Below, one piece after another: positions 1 to 14,600 of a stretch of DNA of 64,000 bases (its first letter is position 1; every line of letters begins with the position of its first letter). The stretch comes from Callaeas wilsoni (lineage: Eukaryota; Chordata; Aves; Passeriformes; Callaeidae), in contig VWPU01003192.1 of the NCBI GenBank assembly GCA_013398955.1, positions 248,001-312,000 of the forward strand. The letters are read 5' to 3'. The translations under genes were made by a program, and so were the position numbers. Below the pieces are notes generated by a model. That model was not told where the DNA came from, did no database searches, and was given only the letters and a program-made list of their open reading frames with translations.

Positions 1-1483
1 ATCTGATATTAGCTGTGCAGATGACAGGGAAAAAAGGAACTGAAAGGCTGCAGGGCCTGTAGTCATATCTCATCATATATGACAACAGTACCACTTCTGT
101 GTATATCAAATGATACAAGTTTGATTTTATGATCTTTCAGAGGACTGTGTGTGGAATATTACTCTTGTTTCTGGTAAGCACTTAAGTTTTCTCATCCTAA
201 GCCTCATAGCAGCTCAGCTTTTGATGCATCTATTATTTTTGGTGGTGGTAGTGTTCTTCAAAGGAATGGAAAATGTGGGATCCACTGATGGAAAGGATCC
301 TTTTCTGGCACGGTGGCTTTTCTATGGCTGTCACTCAGAGATGCTCTCAAGGTGCTTAGAAAAACTCTCGATGTGGACAAGAGAAATGGCAAAAACCAAG
401 AACAAAGTAGAAAGAATATAGTCAGGGTCAAGTTAGTTTGGATAAATGTAATATACTATAGGGCTATAGAATTTGCTTCTCAGCTGTCATCAATCACACT
501 GGTGGTACATTTGGTCAGATCTGGTGAAAAGGTTCCACCTATTTTTATTTTAAATTGAAAAGAAAGCTGCATTCTGTGTAAGGTTTAAACTCTAGTCAAC
601 AAGCAAAGCCTTTGAAAACTGGAAGGTTTCAGGTTTTTGGCCTAATTAAAGCTGGTGGTTCAGCCTTTAACTGAAAGAAAAAATTTTCTTCTGAAGTTTT
701 GCTGTAATACCTGACCTGAAGTTAATGCTGAAATGTACTGTACCTACTGCTCTGAGGCTGCTCGCCAACTGTGGCACATGGGTCAAATTCTTAACACCAC
801 TTGTGACTGGTAAATTCCCAAATACATTGCCTTGTCCCAGCAGCCCCCTGGGGCACCCACAGGCATGTCACCTGACTGGGAATACCAGCCCGTTACATGA
901 GGAAAGCAGCAAGAACCTACAAAGACCAATTTCCAAGACATGGAAAATTTCCAAGACGTGGACTGAAGTGGCATTTCAAAATAGAGTTTTTCAAAGTCCA
1001 ATTGAAACATCTTGAAATTCAGATGTAAAAGTTTATAGTTATTAATCTGGATGAAAAATATGTCAACTTTTTATTTTGACCAACTTGCCAATATTTTCTC
1101 CATACTTTTTTTTTCATTTCCATCAAAATCCTCTTTTTTGTCAATATAAAGAACAGTTTCTAGTCATTTTACTATAAGAATATGCATTCTGCAATTTAAC
1201 CTTTTTGGAATAAAATTGAAATAATTTCTTACTATGCTTCAGGTAGCTTCAGGAAACCTGATCTTTCAGTCAATAATTTTAAATCAGTGAAGGAGGAGAA
1301 ATGTAAAAAATATTATATTGACTCTGCAGAGATTTGGACTTGCTATTTACGTTACTAGACCAGCATATTACTTGAAAAAACCACAGCATATAAGTTCTGC
1401 AAGTAGAAAAATGATTGGTACTTCAGGTTTTTTCATTAAACAATTAATAAAAAAAAGCCTCAAAGGTCTTCATCACATGAGAG
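1..1483. other. AT-rich DNA without a recognisable gene
   Basis: Open frames here are short (up to 96 codons) and overlap on both strands, with no domain or splice context that I recognise. No repeat family is recognisable. Most likely intergenic or intronic single-copy sequence. Confidence 0.5.
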
Positions 1484-1655
1484 ATGGAAAGATGGCAGGA
1501 AGACAGGAAGGGAGGAAGGAAGGAGGGAGGGAATGAAGGAAAGAAGGAGGGAAGAAGGGAGGAAGGAGGGAAGCAAGGGAGGAAGGGAAGGAGAAAAGAA
1601 AGAAAGGAAGAAAGAAAGGAAGAAAGGAAGAAAGGAAGAAAGGAAGAAAGAGAAA
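1484..1655 (+). repeat. Purine-rich GGAA/GGGA/GAAA low-complexity tract
   Basis: About 170 bases that are almost entirely A and G on the plus strand, made of irregular GGAA, GGGA and GAAA units. The right half settles into a GGAAGAAA-like pattern. Open frames over it on both strands encode only Lys/Arg/Glu/Gly-rich or Ser/Phe/Leu/Pro-rich low complexity and are not genes. Long polypurine tracts can form triplex DNA and are prone to length change; that is general knowledge, not something shown here. Confidence 0.9.
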
Positions 1656-1704
1656 ATGAACTAATCATCCAGTCATCATCATCATCATCAATGAACTAAT
1701 CATC
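1656..1704 (+). repeat. Short tandem duplication with an (ATC)n core
   Basis: The 14-mer ATGAACTAATCATC occurs at 1656-1669 and again at 1691-1704, 35 bases apart, separated by a short run of ATC units. It directly abuts the purine tract, so the two together form one compound simple-sequence locus of about 220 bases. Confidence 0.85.
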
Positions 1705-4700
1705 ATAATTGTTATAAAAATAACAATATATAATAATTCATAAAATATTAAGAAAACATTATTATGTTTTATGTATATTATTATGTTGCATGTTCTTCTG
1801 CCAATCTCATGTATGGGAGCTGAAATCTTGAAATAGTTACAGATGAAGGAAAACTTCTGACTCTAGAAGGCTTATATGAGAATATACACTTTTCCCATTT
1901 TATATGTGACAAAAACCAGATTTAAGAACTCAGTAAACGTTTAAATGGGAATAAGGCTTTAGATATATTGGTACAGAGGTAAACTTTAATACTCACATAT
2001 GGAGTAAGTCTGAAAATCCTTTTATAAAATTGCATGATCATTCCTCTGTAGAAGTAAGAACCAGAATAATAATTATAAAAGATAACCCTCCCTCACTGAT
2101 TCCATGCATTTATCTTTGGTGCAACAAGAGCCAACCAGCCTTCAAAAACCACCCCTCAGCTCTGCCCAGCAGAACCAATAGCATCCTGCACCAGTACAGC
2201 TGCCTAGAGCACAGGGTTATTTTGCTGGGTTTAATGACAAAGCCTGAAATTTATACTCCAATGTATGTGGAGTCACATCATGCATGGCTAAAAAGGTGGT
2301 TTCCAGCAAAGCAGGAAGTGTATCAACAGCTTCAGAAAAGGTCACTGCAAATTATGCTGCCTGATAAAGTGAGCTTACCCAGGCAGAGTGAAAAGAAGAC
2401 CAAAGGGCAGAGCTTTATGTTTTCCTAGGGCTCAGAGGAGTTTCAGATACCATAAATTCATTGATGGATAGCGTGCTTTTAATTTCCACTTCCTAGACAT
2501 TAAAAACCAAAAATTACTCTTTTGCTACAACTCTCCAAAGGAAATAGGTATTGCTTCGTTTTCTTCCAGCTCTCCAGCCTTTGCATCGTTGGCGTGTTCA
2601 CAGAAGCAATGAATTGCTCTTCTCCTCCTGCAAAGGCAGCGTTACCAGGTGTGAGTGGGCATCAAAATGTACGGAGGGTCTTATCTCACCCTTCATTCAA
2701 GGAGTGCAGGACAGAGGAGCCTGACAGGCTCCACAGCTACTGGTCACAGGATGGGTAACCTTCCCAAAACTGGTGTCGTGCTCACACCACCAGCTTTATG
2801 CACTTGCCTTCAAGGTATCAGGCAGTGATTATTCTCCAGACACTGTTTCCATGGTTGATAGAGAGAGACGGCTACAGAGAGCTCCAGGTCATCTGCAGAG
2901 TAATTTAAGCATGTGAAGTAAGGTCAGTGAAGCTGTAGGGTACCAATGCCTTCTTTTGCCTGGCTTTCCTTGCCTCTGGAGCATGTGTGCAGAGGGCACA
3001 AAGCACCATCTCTCAGCACAGTAGAACATTCAGATTTGCTGAGATGTATCAGAGAATGTCCTCTGACAAATGCTTTTGATGACAGAAAATCCTTTCTCCC
3101 TAGCAAATGCTTCACCTCAAAACAGGTGTAATCAGGACATGTTTAAAAGAAGTCTTGTATTTTTTTAGAAACAGCATCCTAAAATCAGCTAAAAGAAATT
3201 ACCAAGTGAGTAACAGCAAAACTGTTACAGTAAAAAATTGCTTCCACCTAGAAAACATGGTTATTATCATTATACTTTCCTTGCCTCTTCTTTGTCCTTC
3301 TTTATTTTCAAACATAATGACAGTCTCTGTAGGTATACATGGGTTTCTGTACTGGCCCATGCATGTATACATACTTCCACTACAGGGAACAACAGAGGCT
3401 ATTAGTGATTCCTAAATTGTTTGTGTAAACAGAAGAGTCTCTCTGGTGCAGAGTAATCTAGTGCCCTGTGAATGGCACTGATAGGAGAGCTGAAGAATAC
3501 AGAAGAATAAAACCTTTACTTTGGGAAATTCATTCAACCAAGTGTGACTTGGTTAAGATAATGCGTTTCCACAGCTATTACTATGCACAAGGGTCCTCTG
3601 CATCTTTCGGCACACTTATGTTCTCTTTCTTTTTTTGTTTATGTTTGAAAATAACACTGCGAAGAATAGCATTTGTGTGTTCTGTCTACCTACAAATGAA
3701 ACCATAGAAATAATAACTTTGACTTCAACTTATTAAATGAATTCTCTCTGAGCACGTGTACTTGTGCCTTTGTGTGTGTGTATGTTTGGAAGTATTTGAG
3801 AGGTTTTTACCATGCTTTGCAATGTAGTATATGAAGAATACGTATGAGCCAACTGAGAAGAAGCATACCCTGCAGCAAATAAAATGCTGGTAATTTAGCA
3901 TCTAAACAGGACTTAAAACATGACCGTTAACTATGTTGCTTTTGAATTACTTACGCATCAGTTTTCCTCTGTGTTTTTTGCCATTAGATATCACAGAGTT
4001 CTGTGGCACTTTTATCGATCTGTGTGGATTTTTAAAATATGGAAGAATTCATGTTTGGTCTTTTTTTTAATTGATCAATAATCATACAAGAAGACACATT
4101 CATTTTCTGTCACTAAACATTTGGTTCCTCTCACAGTAAACAACTTGAAATGCATTCTTTATCTCATAAAAGAAGAAATTAAATTCTACGCAGCCAGTCT
4201 AAGAAAAATGTATATGTCTGAATGCTTCTGGAGTCCATTAGGGCTTGGATGTTTGTAGGAGGCTCAAGTGGAATTTTCGCACTCAATTGTCTAGGCTGCT
4301 CCTAGAGACTGTTGATTAAAAATTTTATTTAACTTCAGAAGAACTTTAGTAGGTGGTTGTTTGTAGAAAAATGGTGTATTTTAACCCTGCCCTTCAATAT
4401 CCATATTTTGTTTGGATAAGCAAATATAACAGTCTTTACTATGAGTCTACATAGCCTCTTCTTATACTGTGTAAAAACACAAAACCAGTGTCTCACAGAC
4501 TTCAGGTACTACATTTTCTAGTCCCATTTAGAGGACCAGAGGTCACTCTGGTCTAAATGATGCCCCGGAGACTGGAAAACAGAAAGGAAATGAAAGCTCT
4601 AGTTAGAACTGGTGAATTTTCAGTTTCACAAAGCTCATGTCAGATGTAGATTTAATTTCTTTATCATTTGGCTCAAAGTTCTGAATTTACAGCGGTTAAG

Positions 4701-5616
4701 ATGTTTAATCTTTCTAGGACTGGCATGCAGATATTGGAGTGTACGGGTGAGAAAATTCATCCAGCATGTCCAAATCCTCACAGGGACTAACAATAAGGGA
4801 GAATGTGGAAATTCACTGGAGACTCAGAATTCTTCCTGATGGCTCAGGTGTCCATTAGAGAGGCTATTTAATGTTCTTTAGCAAGGCTAACACCTTGCAA
4901 AGCAGTGACATTTCAAGACTTCTCCATGAAGCTAATAGCTTCTCTCAGTAAGTCATTTTCACATTTACATCAATTTAGCACAGTCTAGATTTGGATAAAG
5001 ACAAGCATCGCTTTTCTCTTGCCAGTGTTCCCAGGGTGATGATCACCAAACTGCCCCGACAGTCCCTCCTCTCTTGTACTCCCCAAACCAGCTGCTGGCT
5101 ATTCTGACAAGGACTTATGCTTCTGTGCATATTCAACAACAAATGCACAGCAGAAAAGTCCCACAGTTGCCTTGCCACAGTTGTTACAAGCAACTGAATA
5201 TTTTAAAATATCAGATAATTAATAAATACGAGGAGGCCAAAGGGGAAAGGATTACCACTTTAGAAGATGTTGCCAGACATTTCGTCACTGCAGTAAGAAG
5301 CCAGGAGAACTGATGTACGGTTTCTTCTGTACTAGCTATCTGCATTTTCCCATCAATTCTGTTGCTTTTTCCTTTAATTTGTCCTATATTCTTTTTTGAT
5401 TATGCTCTCTCTTTCCTATCTTTCCTATTGCTCCCCACTCTCCTTCCTTTTTTTTTTTGTTTTATCTCTTTTTTTTCTTATAAACAAGTTTCAGCATTTT
5501 TAATTAAAATTGACTGCTTGACTGATGCCAGTTCAACCCTCCTTTTCTGGATTTGGCATCCAGATCAAGTTAATCATTAGTCGAGGCCTCTCTTCATTAA
5601 CTACACAGAGGGATAA
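1705..5616. other. AT-rich DNA without a recognisable gene
   Basis: No gene or repeat family recognised. A 132-codon open frame (from about 2030 to 2428, beginning at a non-ATG codon) has no domain; it contains a good splice-donor-like string (AAAGTGAGC near 2369) but no matching strong acceptor. About 5355-5480 is pyrimidine-rich with long T runs. A short (TG)n lies near 3768-3782. Confidence 0.45.
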
Positions 5617-5650
5617 CAAAAAAAAAAAAAAAAGAAGAAGAAGAAAAAGA
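5617..5650 (+). repeat. Poly-A run followed by GAA units
   Basis: About 17 A residues run into four GAA/AGA units and then A-rich sequence. It could be a microsatellite grown from an old retroposon tail. The sequence upstream has no recognisable retrocopy and no AATAAA close to the run, so I call only a simple repeat. Confidence 0.75.
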
Positions 5651-8600
5651 CAAACAACTAGAATAAGTGAAAAATGGAGAACAATCCTCAGGGAGCAGCA
5701 ACTAGTCTGAAGAGCAGAATATACTTTGCATATAGTGGCATTTTTCTGTATCCCTGTACCTCCTAAATCCTCACTTTCCAAAATGATTCTAGATGGACAT
5801 TTATCTTATCCAGCTCCTGAAGGACTATTGCAATGTTAAAGGCATAGGAAAGAGTCCATGCGCCACCATGAAGATATAAGAAGCCTTGTCCTCTCCTGAC
5901 ATTCTCCAGAGATCCTCTCCTCTTTCTCATGAAGCCCCCCATAAATTCACTGTCTCTGTTACTTTGGAAGTGAGGAATTTTGGACCCCTGTTGTCATATT
6001 GCTACAGAATGATTTAGAAACACATAAAACAAGAACAGATTCTGTTGTCTAGCCCCAGATTTTACCATGTGCTGTAGACAGTGAGATTTATGTCTAGATC
6101 TCCCTCTCTGCTGTAAAAATATGCCTGCCTCCCTCCCTTTCACCTGCGTGGAATGTACTCCTACTCTTTGGTGTCAGTCCTACAAAAGGGAAGCTGCAGT
6201 CTGAAGCTGAGCAGCAATTCATTGCCACAATTACAGAGAGCAGTAACAATTATGCTGTTCACAGAGAGGTACTCACCTAAAATTCAGGACAGGAGGAAAA
6301 AAGGTAGAATAAAGAAAGGAAAGACAACGGGACCCAGTAAGGAGGCACAAATTTGCTTACATAGTTTGGACTGACCTAGCTGCTGTGCATGTGTGATGTG
6401 AAGCTCAGAACTGCCCTGCCATGACTCTCAGGTGATTTTATTTTTTGGGAGGGGTTCTCCTTGCATGAGGTGCTCACCTCAGCAAAGCAAGACCGAGGGA
6501 GCAGCTCCTCCCAGCTTCACCGCCCTGCTGAGAGCAGTGGGGGCTGTAGGCATGCAGCAGTGAAGAGGGATGGACCCAGGGTACACGATGTGTTATGGTA
6601 AAAGGTGCAGTAACAGCATAACAGTAAAATTTATTCACTTGTTCTGGAAGGAATCAGTCAGGGAGGAAAACGTTGTTGCTTACTGCTGGTGCCTGAAGGG
6701 GCATCCGGCTCCATGGAAGGTGGTGCAGCATCAGTTTTACATTTAAAGGAAGGGCACGAAAACTCTTCTGCTTCGGAGGAGAACCTCCTGTATCAGGATC
6801 CATAGAAACTCGGGGGCAGATCTGAACTGACTGTGACAATCAGTTTTAAAGTCCCTTCTCAGCCTGACACTACAAAATATAAATCAAACCACTGTACAGT
6901 ATCATTGAACAAATGCAGTTAGAGTTCTATTACATAAAAGCAGGGAAATAATATGACTAGAAGGACATTTTAATACATTATACTTGTTACATGGTAGTTT
7001 GATGTCAAATATATTAAATATTAAACAAAATATAATAATCCCTCTAGTAATGTAAAAATGTTCACATTTTTAATCTAGAGATCTCACTGATGAGGCATGA
7101 TTGTTCAACATCCTAGAAGGCAGCTTTCTAAATTATGCTATTCCCTGTGGCAAGTGCAGGACAGATCACAGACTTAATGGAAGGAGCATTTTCATTTTCC
7201 CTGTTGTGCAATGGGATTTACATTTCAGCCCTCCAGCAAGCAGAGTTACTCATGATACCTTCTAAATTAGTACCACCTCATAAGTTGCACTCAGGGTACC
7301 TCCTAAATTAACAAGTAATACATTTAGGAATCCCTGAAAGGCTCATTATCTCCTGTCTAATATATTATTATCACTGTATATAATTTCTGACACAGTGTGC
7401 CCACCCCTCCTTCTAGTGAAAGATTCCCATAGGTTAATTAGGGCATTGTAGAGGTCCATTTCTGGCTTCCCATTATACTTCTGCATCTACAGAGGAATTA
7501 AGGATAACTGCAAAAGAATAATTCCTCTGGCCTTTCAGTTTATGTACTTTTGTGCTTGCGAGATAACAGCAGAAGTGCTGGTCCATTATGTTATCATTTC
7601 TATTTGATGGTATGAAAATAAATGCTATATTCATAACCACATCTTCAGATGAAAGAGAGCTGTCATTCCAAGATTAGGAGGTCTGCTTCTGTATCCCAAG
7701 TGCTCCTGGCTGGTTTAGGTGCCTACATTGCTGAAGTCACCTTTGAGCTGCTCATGCACCTCCATGTTACTGCTCATGATAGCAGCAGGAAACAACACGG
7801 GGAGAAGAAATGATGATATTACAGTTCCTGTTGGGAAGTAGCTGCTCATTAATATGCCCTCAGGCTGTCACACTTTGAGACGTTGGTCAAAGGTGTTAGC
7901 AAAGCTGGAAATCAAGAAATGCTCACCTCTTCAGCCTCATCTGTGCTAAGAATTTAACTCATTGCTGACAGAACCCAGCAGCAGCTGGAGCAGCACTCAC
8001 ACAGATTCAGCCAGAGCATGGAGATATTGCTAACAGGTTAATATACCCCCCCAAATCTTGTCTGAGTTCCCCCCTGTCTGCTTTTACCCCTGAACATGCC
8101 TGTGGCACTGGGATTCGGTTGCTTCAAAAGGCTTTGTTCACTTAACATCAGTGTCCGATGTTTTCGTCCCACAGAGAGGGTTGCTGGCACAGAAAGCTGT
8201 TCCTAGGCAAACTGGATCCCTACAGGCATTTGCTGTGACAAAGGCACCTGAGACTTGGCCTGGCCATCCGTGGCTTGCAGGAGTCACAGCCATTCCTTAC
8301 TTCCCAGAGAGACAGCTCCCTCAGCCATCCTTCACTGAATTTCAGTTCTACTTTCCCCCAGCAGGTGTTAGGCAGAGCAAATGCTGAAACTTCTGACTTT
8401 AGATGGAATAACCATAGCTTTATTTATTTAGGGTTTATTGTGCTAGCTGGAATAAATTGCATCTGTGAGTTTTTAATAATGTTTTTAACTGTCGTTAATA
8501 AGCATTGGCACAAAGATGTCCATCACCTTCTTGGAAAAGGGCAGCCTAGAGTTCACACAATAGGAGGGTAGGGTTTCTTTCAGGCTCACAAGAAGTCATG

Positions 8601-11600
8601 CATTTTATTTCTTCATAGAGATACCTTCCAGCTGCTCAGTGAGGTAACAAAGAAACAAATGCATCTACAGGCTCCCTGTCACTTCTTTTGTGAATAGCCA
8701 CCATTTGCATTATAAACAATTTAACAAAGACACATTGAGCTAATTTTAATCCTACTACTTTGATGACTTTAGTCCATTGACTTTATGGAGGCAAATACAG
8801 AGCTGAGTCTTGTTTTTGATTAAGCTCATGAGTACAAAAAACTCTCTCAAAAATTGCCACTGTTGGACCTCAGCCAGCAGAGGGCCATAACCAAATAATG
8901 GGAACTTGTTATTACTCTTTGATTATAACTGTCTGTTGGCTAATTACGCACAAAATGAGTGTCTCTTATTTTTAATAGATAATCTTGCATCTATTTTTAA
9001 AGAACAAAGTCTCTGCTCTCTACTTTTGAAGGTCCCACTAACTAGTTTAAATATGGTAGATTGGATTCCAGTATGACTAAATTTGATTTGCAACAAGAAA
9101 CAGATCAACAGATTTTTATTATCTCAATGCAAATGTTCCATATCCATGTGAGTTGGGAGTCTCAGTAAACTCTGATTTGACTCTTACAAACTCCTAGAAT
9201 TCAATTTCCTGAGCAGGAGACAGTATAGATTAGTTTGATTTCTAATAAATTTCAACCTTCCCAAGGTAGCTACTGCCAGCAGTGTCTCCTTTTTCGGAGC
9301 CATAGATCTTAAAATATAGGAGTCAGATACTGAGGTTAATAATTAATGTGAAGCCTCCAGATCTTACAGCTATTCCAATCTGAAGTAATCATATAAACTT
9401 CCAAGAAGCCAAGAAAGAGTCCAAGTCAGAAGAAATGCATCCTTGATGCAGCCCGTGTGTGCTAACGCAGGGATTCAGGTACCTTAGTGATGGAGCGTGT
9501 GTTCATTCATTACCAGTAGAGACTGGGATTCATATTTCGAACCCATGCAGGAGCTGACTTTGGTCCTTGGAATTTATCTCTCATCATAGCAAACACTCCA
9601 TCACAAGTTTTATCTCTTTCTGAAATTCAAAATTGGACCCTTAATTGTGAAGAGCAGGTCTGCAATATGAAACATCTCTGAGTTACCACAGAGCATCTGT
9701 TGCCCCAGAATCCACACTAATTCCACCTTGCCTCCGTGCACTGTTAATGAGTCTAGGAAGAGTAGCAGAGGACGTGGAGGACAGCTTGAAAGTCTGCAAA
9801 TCAACAGAAAACCAAAGTTGAACACCCCCAGCAGATAAATTGTCCAGATCCGGTAGTGCATGTACAAAAAGAGTAGGTGCCTTAGGAGTGGTCTAATGAG
9901 GAAAATTGGTAGCTGCTGGAGCATGCCAAGAACAGCCTTTTGCCTACAAACACTTTTGAAGCTGAATACCCTAGTATGGAGGATTTTTTTAATGGGGCCT
10001 ATTAAATCAGCACCTCCTAGGCTAATGATGTTAGACTATGCCTTCTGCAAAACATCCTTAAGAAATAGGTTAAACATCCAGAAGGAGGTCATATGTAAGG
10101 GAATCATTTCATCAAAACTCCATTCCTGCTCTGTCGTGGATATGTTTTCAGGAAAGTCTTTAAAAACATAATGATTAGATGCATAAACATGAATATGAGG
10201 ATTACAGAATTAAATCCACCACAATTGTGCATGGAGTGGCTACACCTGTATTTTATGAGTTCTGTCAGGTTCAATATTTAGAAATGAGTTTTGAGAGCTA
10301 TGACAGTAGGCATTATAAAAATTCATAATATTGATTAGACTTTTCTGTTATAATTGCTTCAGATAATAGAACATATAAAGGCATTCAGAGATGTAATGAA
10401 CACTGTGGAAAAGGACTATGTATAAAAATATGGATTGAAACTGACACCAGATTTGCACGAGTAGCAGAAAGCCCTTTTACAAGGTGACAGAAATACATCG
10501 TAGGAAAGGGTTTGGACAGCAGCTGTTTGGTTGCTTACACATTCACTATGCCTGTCTCACTGATGGACAGCTTTATAGTGGACTGATCTTTCAAAAGTGT
10601 CTGAGCACAAGGTCCTGCTACACTGAGAGAGAGAATACCTTTTATTTATTTATTTTTTTAATTGGGAATATCTCTAGCAACAATAGTCCAGAAATGTTTT
10701 CTCAGGAGGCCTGTATACACACTTAGGTACATAGGCTGGGCCGAAGGGAATGCTGGATTTCATCTTGCCCTTCTCAGCTCAGTGCTACATGGGGGCTCTC
10801 AGATTTGCTGCCATCCCTGCAGCAGAGCAGGAGACAGCGAAAATCATTTGGCTTTCACACGGGAGTACACAGCAGATGGCACTGTTGCTTTAGCAGTCCT
10901 GCATCAGTTTCTTTTTCCCTTTGTAGGGAGTCACAGGTACAATTTTCCTTCCAACCCTCTCTCTTTCTGTGGGATTTTACCCCATTTTTTTGTGATCGGT
11001 TCCATCCACACCCAACTATGATGCTCCAGTGCCAAGGTCCCTCAATGTGTGCATCACCCGAGCAGCCTTGCTTTCACCCCTCTCCTTGCTTGTCACCACA
11101 CCAACTCCTAGCATTTGCTTTATGTAGGGAAAATCTTGCTTTTGCATAATAATTTATTCCCATTGGTTCCCGTGTATGCCCAATTTAATTAGTTTGTTAC
11201 ATTTCAGTAGTGGTTTTTCTCAGATGTAATAGCATCTGGGGGAAGCTCAGCACATTTCTGTCATGTCTTTTCACTTGCAGCACACATGGACTTTTACCTC
11301 TTTCCATAACTTTGTCTCAGTGATTTTTTTGTCGTTTGGTTTTCCATGCAAGATGCCTTGATGTTTATCTCCATTCATTTTACAATTTTTATGCCAAGCA
11401 ATTTTTTAAAAGGCTAATATTTCTAGGTTTTCCTTACCTTTTTATAACCTGTCATTTAGATGTTAAATTAGTTTAGACTTTCCTAGATGTGCTTTAATTG
11501 GAGAGATACTTGTTTATTTACCACTAACTGCATATGCATGAGCTTTTTAATGCAGTCCTGTCCTGAAAGCTGCTGAAAGTATCCACTAAAATCAACCAGC

Positions 11601-14600
11601 ATCAAGGCAATTTGAATGTTATTGAAGATTAAGTCTTAAAAGAAAAAAAATAAAAAAGAGGAATCGCAACTGCTTTATGTCTGTCCTGGCAAATGCTTAA
11701 CTCTGCCCTGTTTAAAACCATAGGCTTGGTGCCAAAATGTGTAATCCTGAGGTGCCTGGTCACCTGCATGGAAACTGAAACCCACTATTTGGTACCATTA
11801 AAAAAAAAATAGTTTGGTGTTTCAGATCAGGAAGGTGAGAGTCCCATAAGGGGAATGGGAGCTGCCTAGTGCAGTTATTAGGAAGCCCTGGGCACAGATG
11901 GGTGTCTGAATCATTCCCCACAGCTCAGATCCTGTGTCCTGAACCAAAGTTGCCAGCAAGAGCTGCTGTGGCCCTGAATCCAACAGGTAGAACTCTTGTC
12001 TGAGGGTAGTGACCCACTAGCTTCTCTGCTTGAGGTGGACACAGGGCACCGTTTTACTCTGGAACATGGGAGGAACGTGGGAGGTGTGGGTACTGTCACA
12101 CAGTTTATATTTGTCTGAGTGGTAGGAAAACTTTCCACCAAGCTGAGATTTCCCATACCGTATTTTTATCTCTTCCTGTGGAAGTGTGGGAGCAGTAAAG
12201 AAATAAGAGTGACCTTCATGGAAGATACAATGTCAAAGCAAGCCTGGCTTGAGATCCCGGATGTCAGCATCCCCTCAGGTGGCTGAGGCATTGCTCTTCT
12301 TTGCACCTCAGCTTCCCAGTACTTTATGTCAAGAAGAAGGTGGTAAAATGCCACCAGGATTAAGTGACTGCTGAGTGCCAAGGTCCCATCATAGTTTTGA
12401 AATGAGACACTAAATCCTGTTTTGATAAACAAAGTTATATCTATGCGGTGGAAGGCAGGAGTTCTTCCCACCCTCTGTTCTTGAGGTAAACCATAATCAG
12501 GCTGTCCATCATCTTGTTGAGGGGACCGTTTGTGCCCTGAGTGTCTTACAGGGTGATGCAGTGAAATTCAGCATACCCTAGCCTAGATCTGGTGGGCACA
12601 AGGATTACTGATAGTACTACATTCCTCACCACCTTTGCCTTGTAGCTTTGAGCTAGAAGCATAAGTGAGCCCCAGCAATTCAAGACAGATTTTGTGTCTG
12701 TCTGAAGCCCATGCATCTTCCAGAACTCTAAATCTCAATGAGCTGCAAGGCATGATAAAACTTGGGGATGCACGTGGGAGCAGTGGGCTGGCTGAAATGG
12801 GAACATCCATGACTGCAGGTGCAGGAGCTTCCTGGCTGCTAGGACAATGCAAAGTATAGGAACTACTAATTTGGCATGAAATTCTAAAAGTCTGTGCTGC
12901 CCTTTTGACATCCTGTAAATGTTTGGTCCTTTTGTTTGTTACAGGAGTTAATTGACATTAAGGGATTTAGAGAGCAAAGACCTATAGTTAGTTCCTCCCT
13001 TTGGTTTCCCTCGAAATCCAGGAATTTCCCTCACAGCACAGAAATATTCATCCTCTTTAGGCAAGAAGTGTTGCCCTTTTGGTTTGTTTCTGGCTGCATT
13101 TAGCATAAAAATTAATCTTACTATGAAAGCAACCTCAAGAAAAAACTATGTGTGTTTTCTAGGATAATGAACACGGAAAAATGGCAAAACAAAGGAAAAT
13201 AAATGCAAACTCTTTAGATTGAATTGTGTAACCCTTACTCACATGAATATTAACTGGAACTATCCACACGAGTAGATGTTGAAAAAGCAAATCAGGATCT
13301 CATAGGCTTGCTTTTGTTTGAAGACAGCTGGAAAACAATGTATTCTTTAATGACATATGCATGTTAATACAAATTGTATACTCTCCACTAATCTAATACT
13401 CATGAAATGAGCACATCCATCATGGAAATTAAACAATAACTTCTTAGTTGAACAAATTCTGCAATGAATATGTTACAAAAATAATTAACAGATAATGTCA
13501 ATTGGCTAGAACTTTATCATAAGAGAATGGTCTCCATTTGTAAGATTAAAAAAGCCCAAGACAAATCATAGACAGTTATAAAATAAAATCTTAGGAACAA
13601 TTTTTCAAACTATGAGATCTATTCTTTTACAATATTTTATTATATTGATATTGCTTCTATTAAATCACTAGATTGAAGATTGCTTTAGACAGCTGAGTGG
13701 TAATGTTTTTCTGTAATATTTTGGAAAATCTAGGTCTTGACTAGCTTCAAGAACATTTTTTTTCTCCTAGCCAATAATCAGTTCTATCGATAAAATAATA
13801 ATTTCTTATTAATGTCCTATATATATTTGAAGAAGAAGGCTATTTGATTTCTTTATATATAGTTAATTAGACATGACAAGACATGCTTTGAATACATCAC
13901 CACCCACTCATTTCTTCAGCAATGTCCGTAAGAAAGGAATAAAAGAGGTATTTTCAAGCATCAAAAATACTCTTGCTAATATTTGGTTTCAAATACATGA
14001 AGAAGTAGGTTTGGTTCTTATTTAATCTCAAACTTTTCCTTGGGGCAGAAAACACTGGTATTTTCATTCCTCTTAGGTAAAATGGATTTTGCCATATTTT
14101 CTTCATATTGGCTGCCTCATGTCCTGCACTGCAAAGACAAGCAATGTTCTGCAAAAATACAAAATGCCTAATAGCCTCTGGGATTCTGCTCAGAGCTGGA
14201 AGCCAGAATTTAACTAACAATTCTGCCAAGTCTTGTGTATGTTTCCTAGTAGTTCCCAGCCTTTGTTTTAGACTTACAGCTGCCATTCTAGGAAGCTAAC
14301 AGATTTTAAAACAATTTAAGTGAGAAGTTGCGTAGGCTTACCTCACATAGAGGTGGAGCCAGAAACCTGTATTCAAATTGTCAAGAGCCCCGATGTGATT
14401 AGAAAGTCTAACACCATGCAGAAGTCAGAGCACCAGCTATGAGAAACACAATTTCATTTCTCTGCCACAGCCAGTGAAAATCAAATTCTAATTTTGCATG
14501 TCACAGAGAATACTGCTACATGCTCAATTTAAGCTGATTGCCTGGAATAGCCAAGGAGAAGCAAAGCTGGAAAGCCTTAGCACTTGTTGGTAAAAATGTT

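Noticed and set aside
1444..1699. Lys/Glu/Gly-rich and Ser/Phe/Leu-rich open frames
   Set aside because: They are translations of a purine simple repeat and its complement.
2030..2428. 132-codon frame with an internal donor-like AAAGTGAGC
   Set aside because: Begins at a non-ATG codon, no acceptor of comparable strength, no recognised protein.
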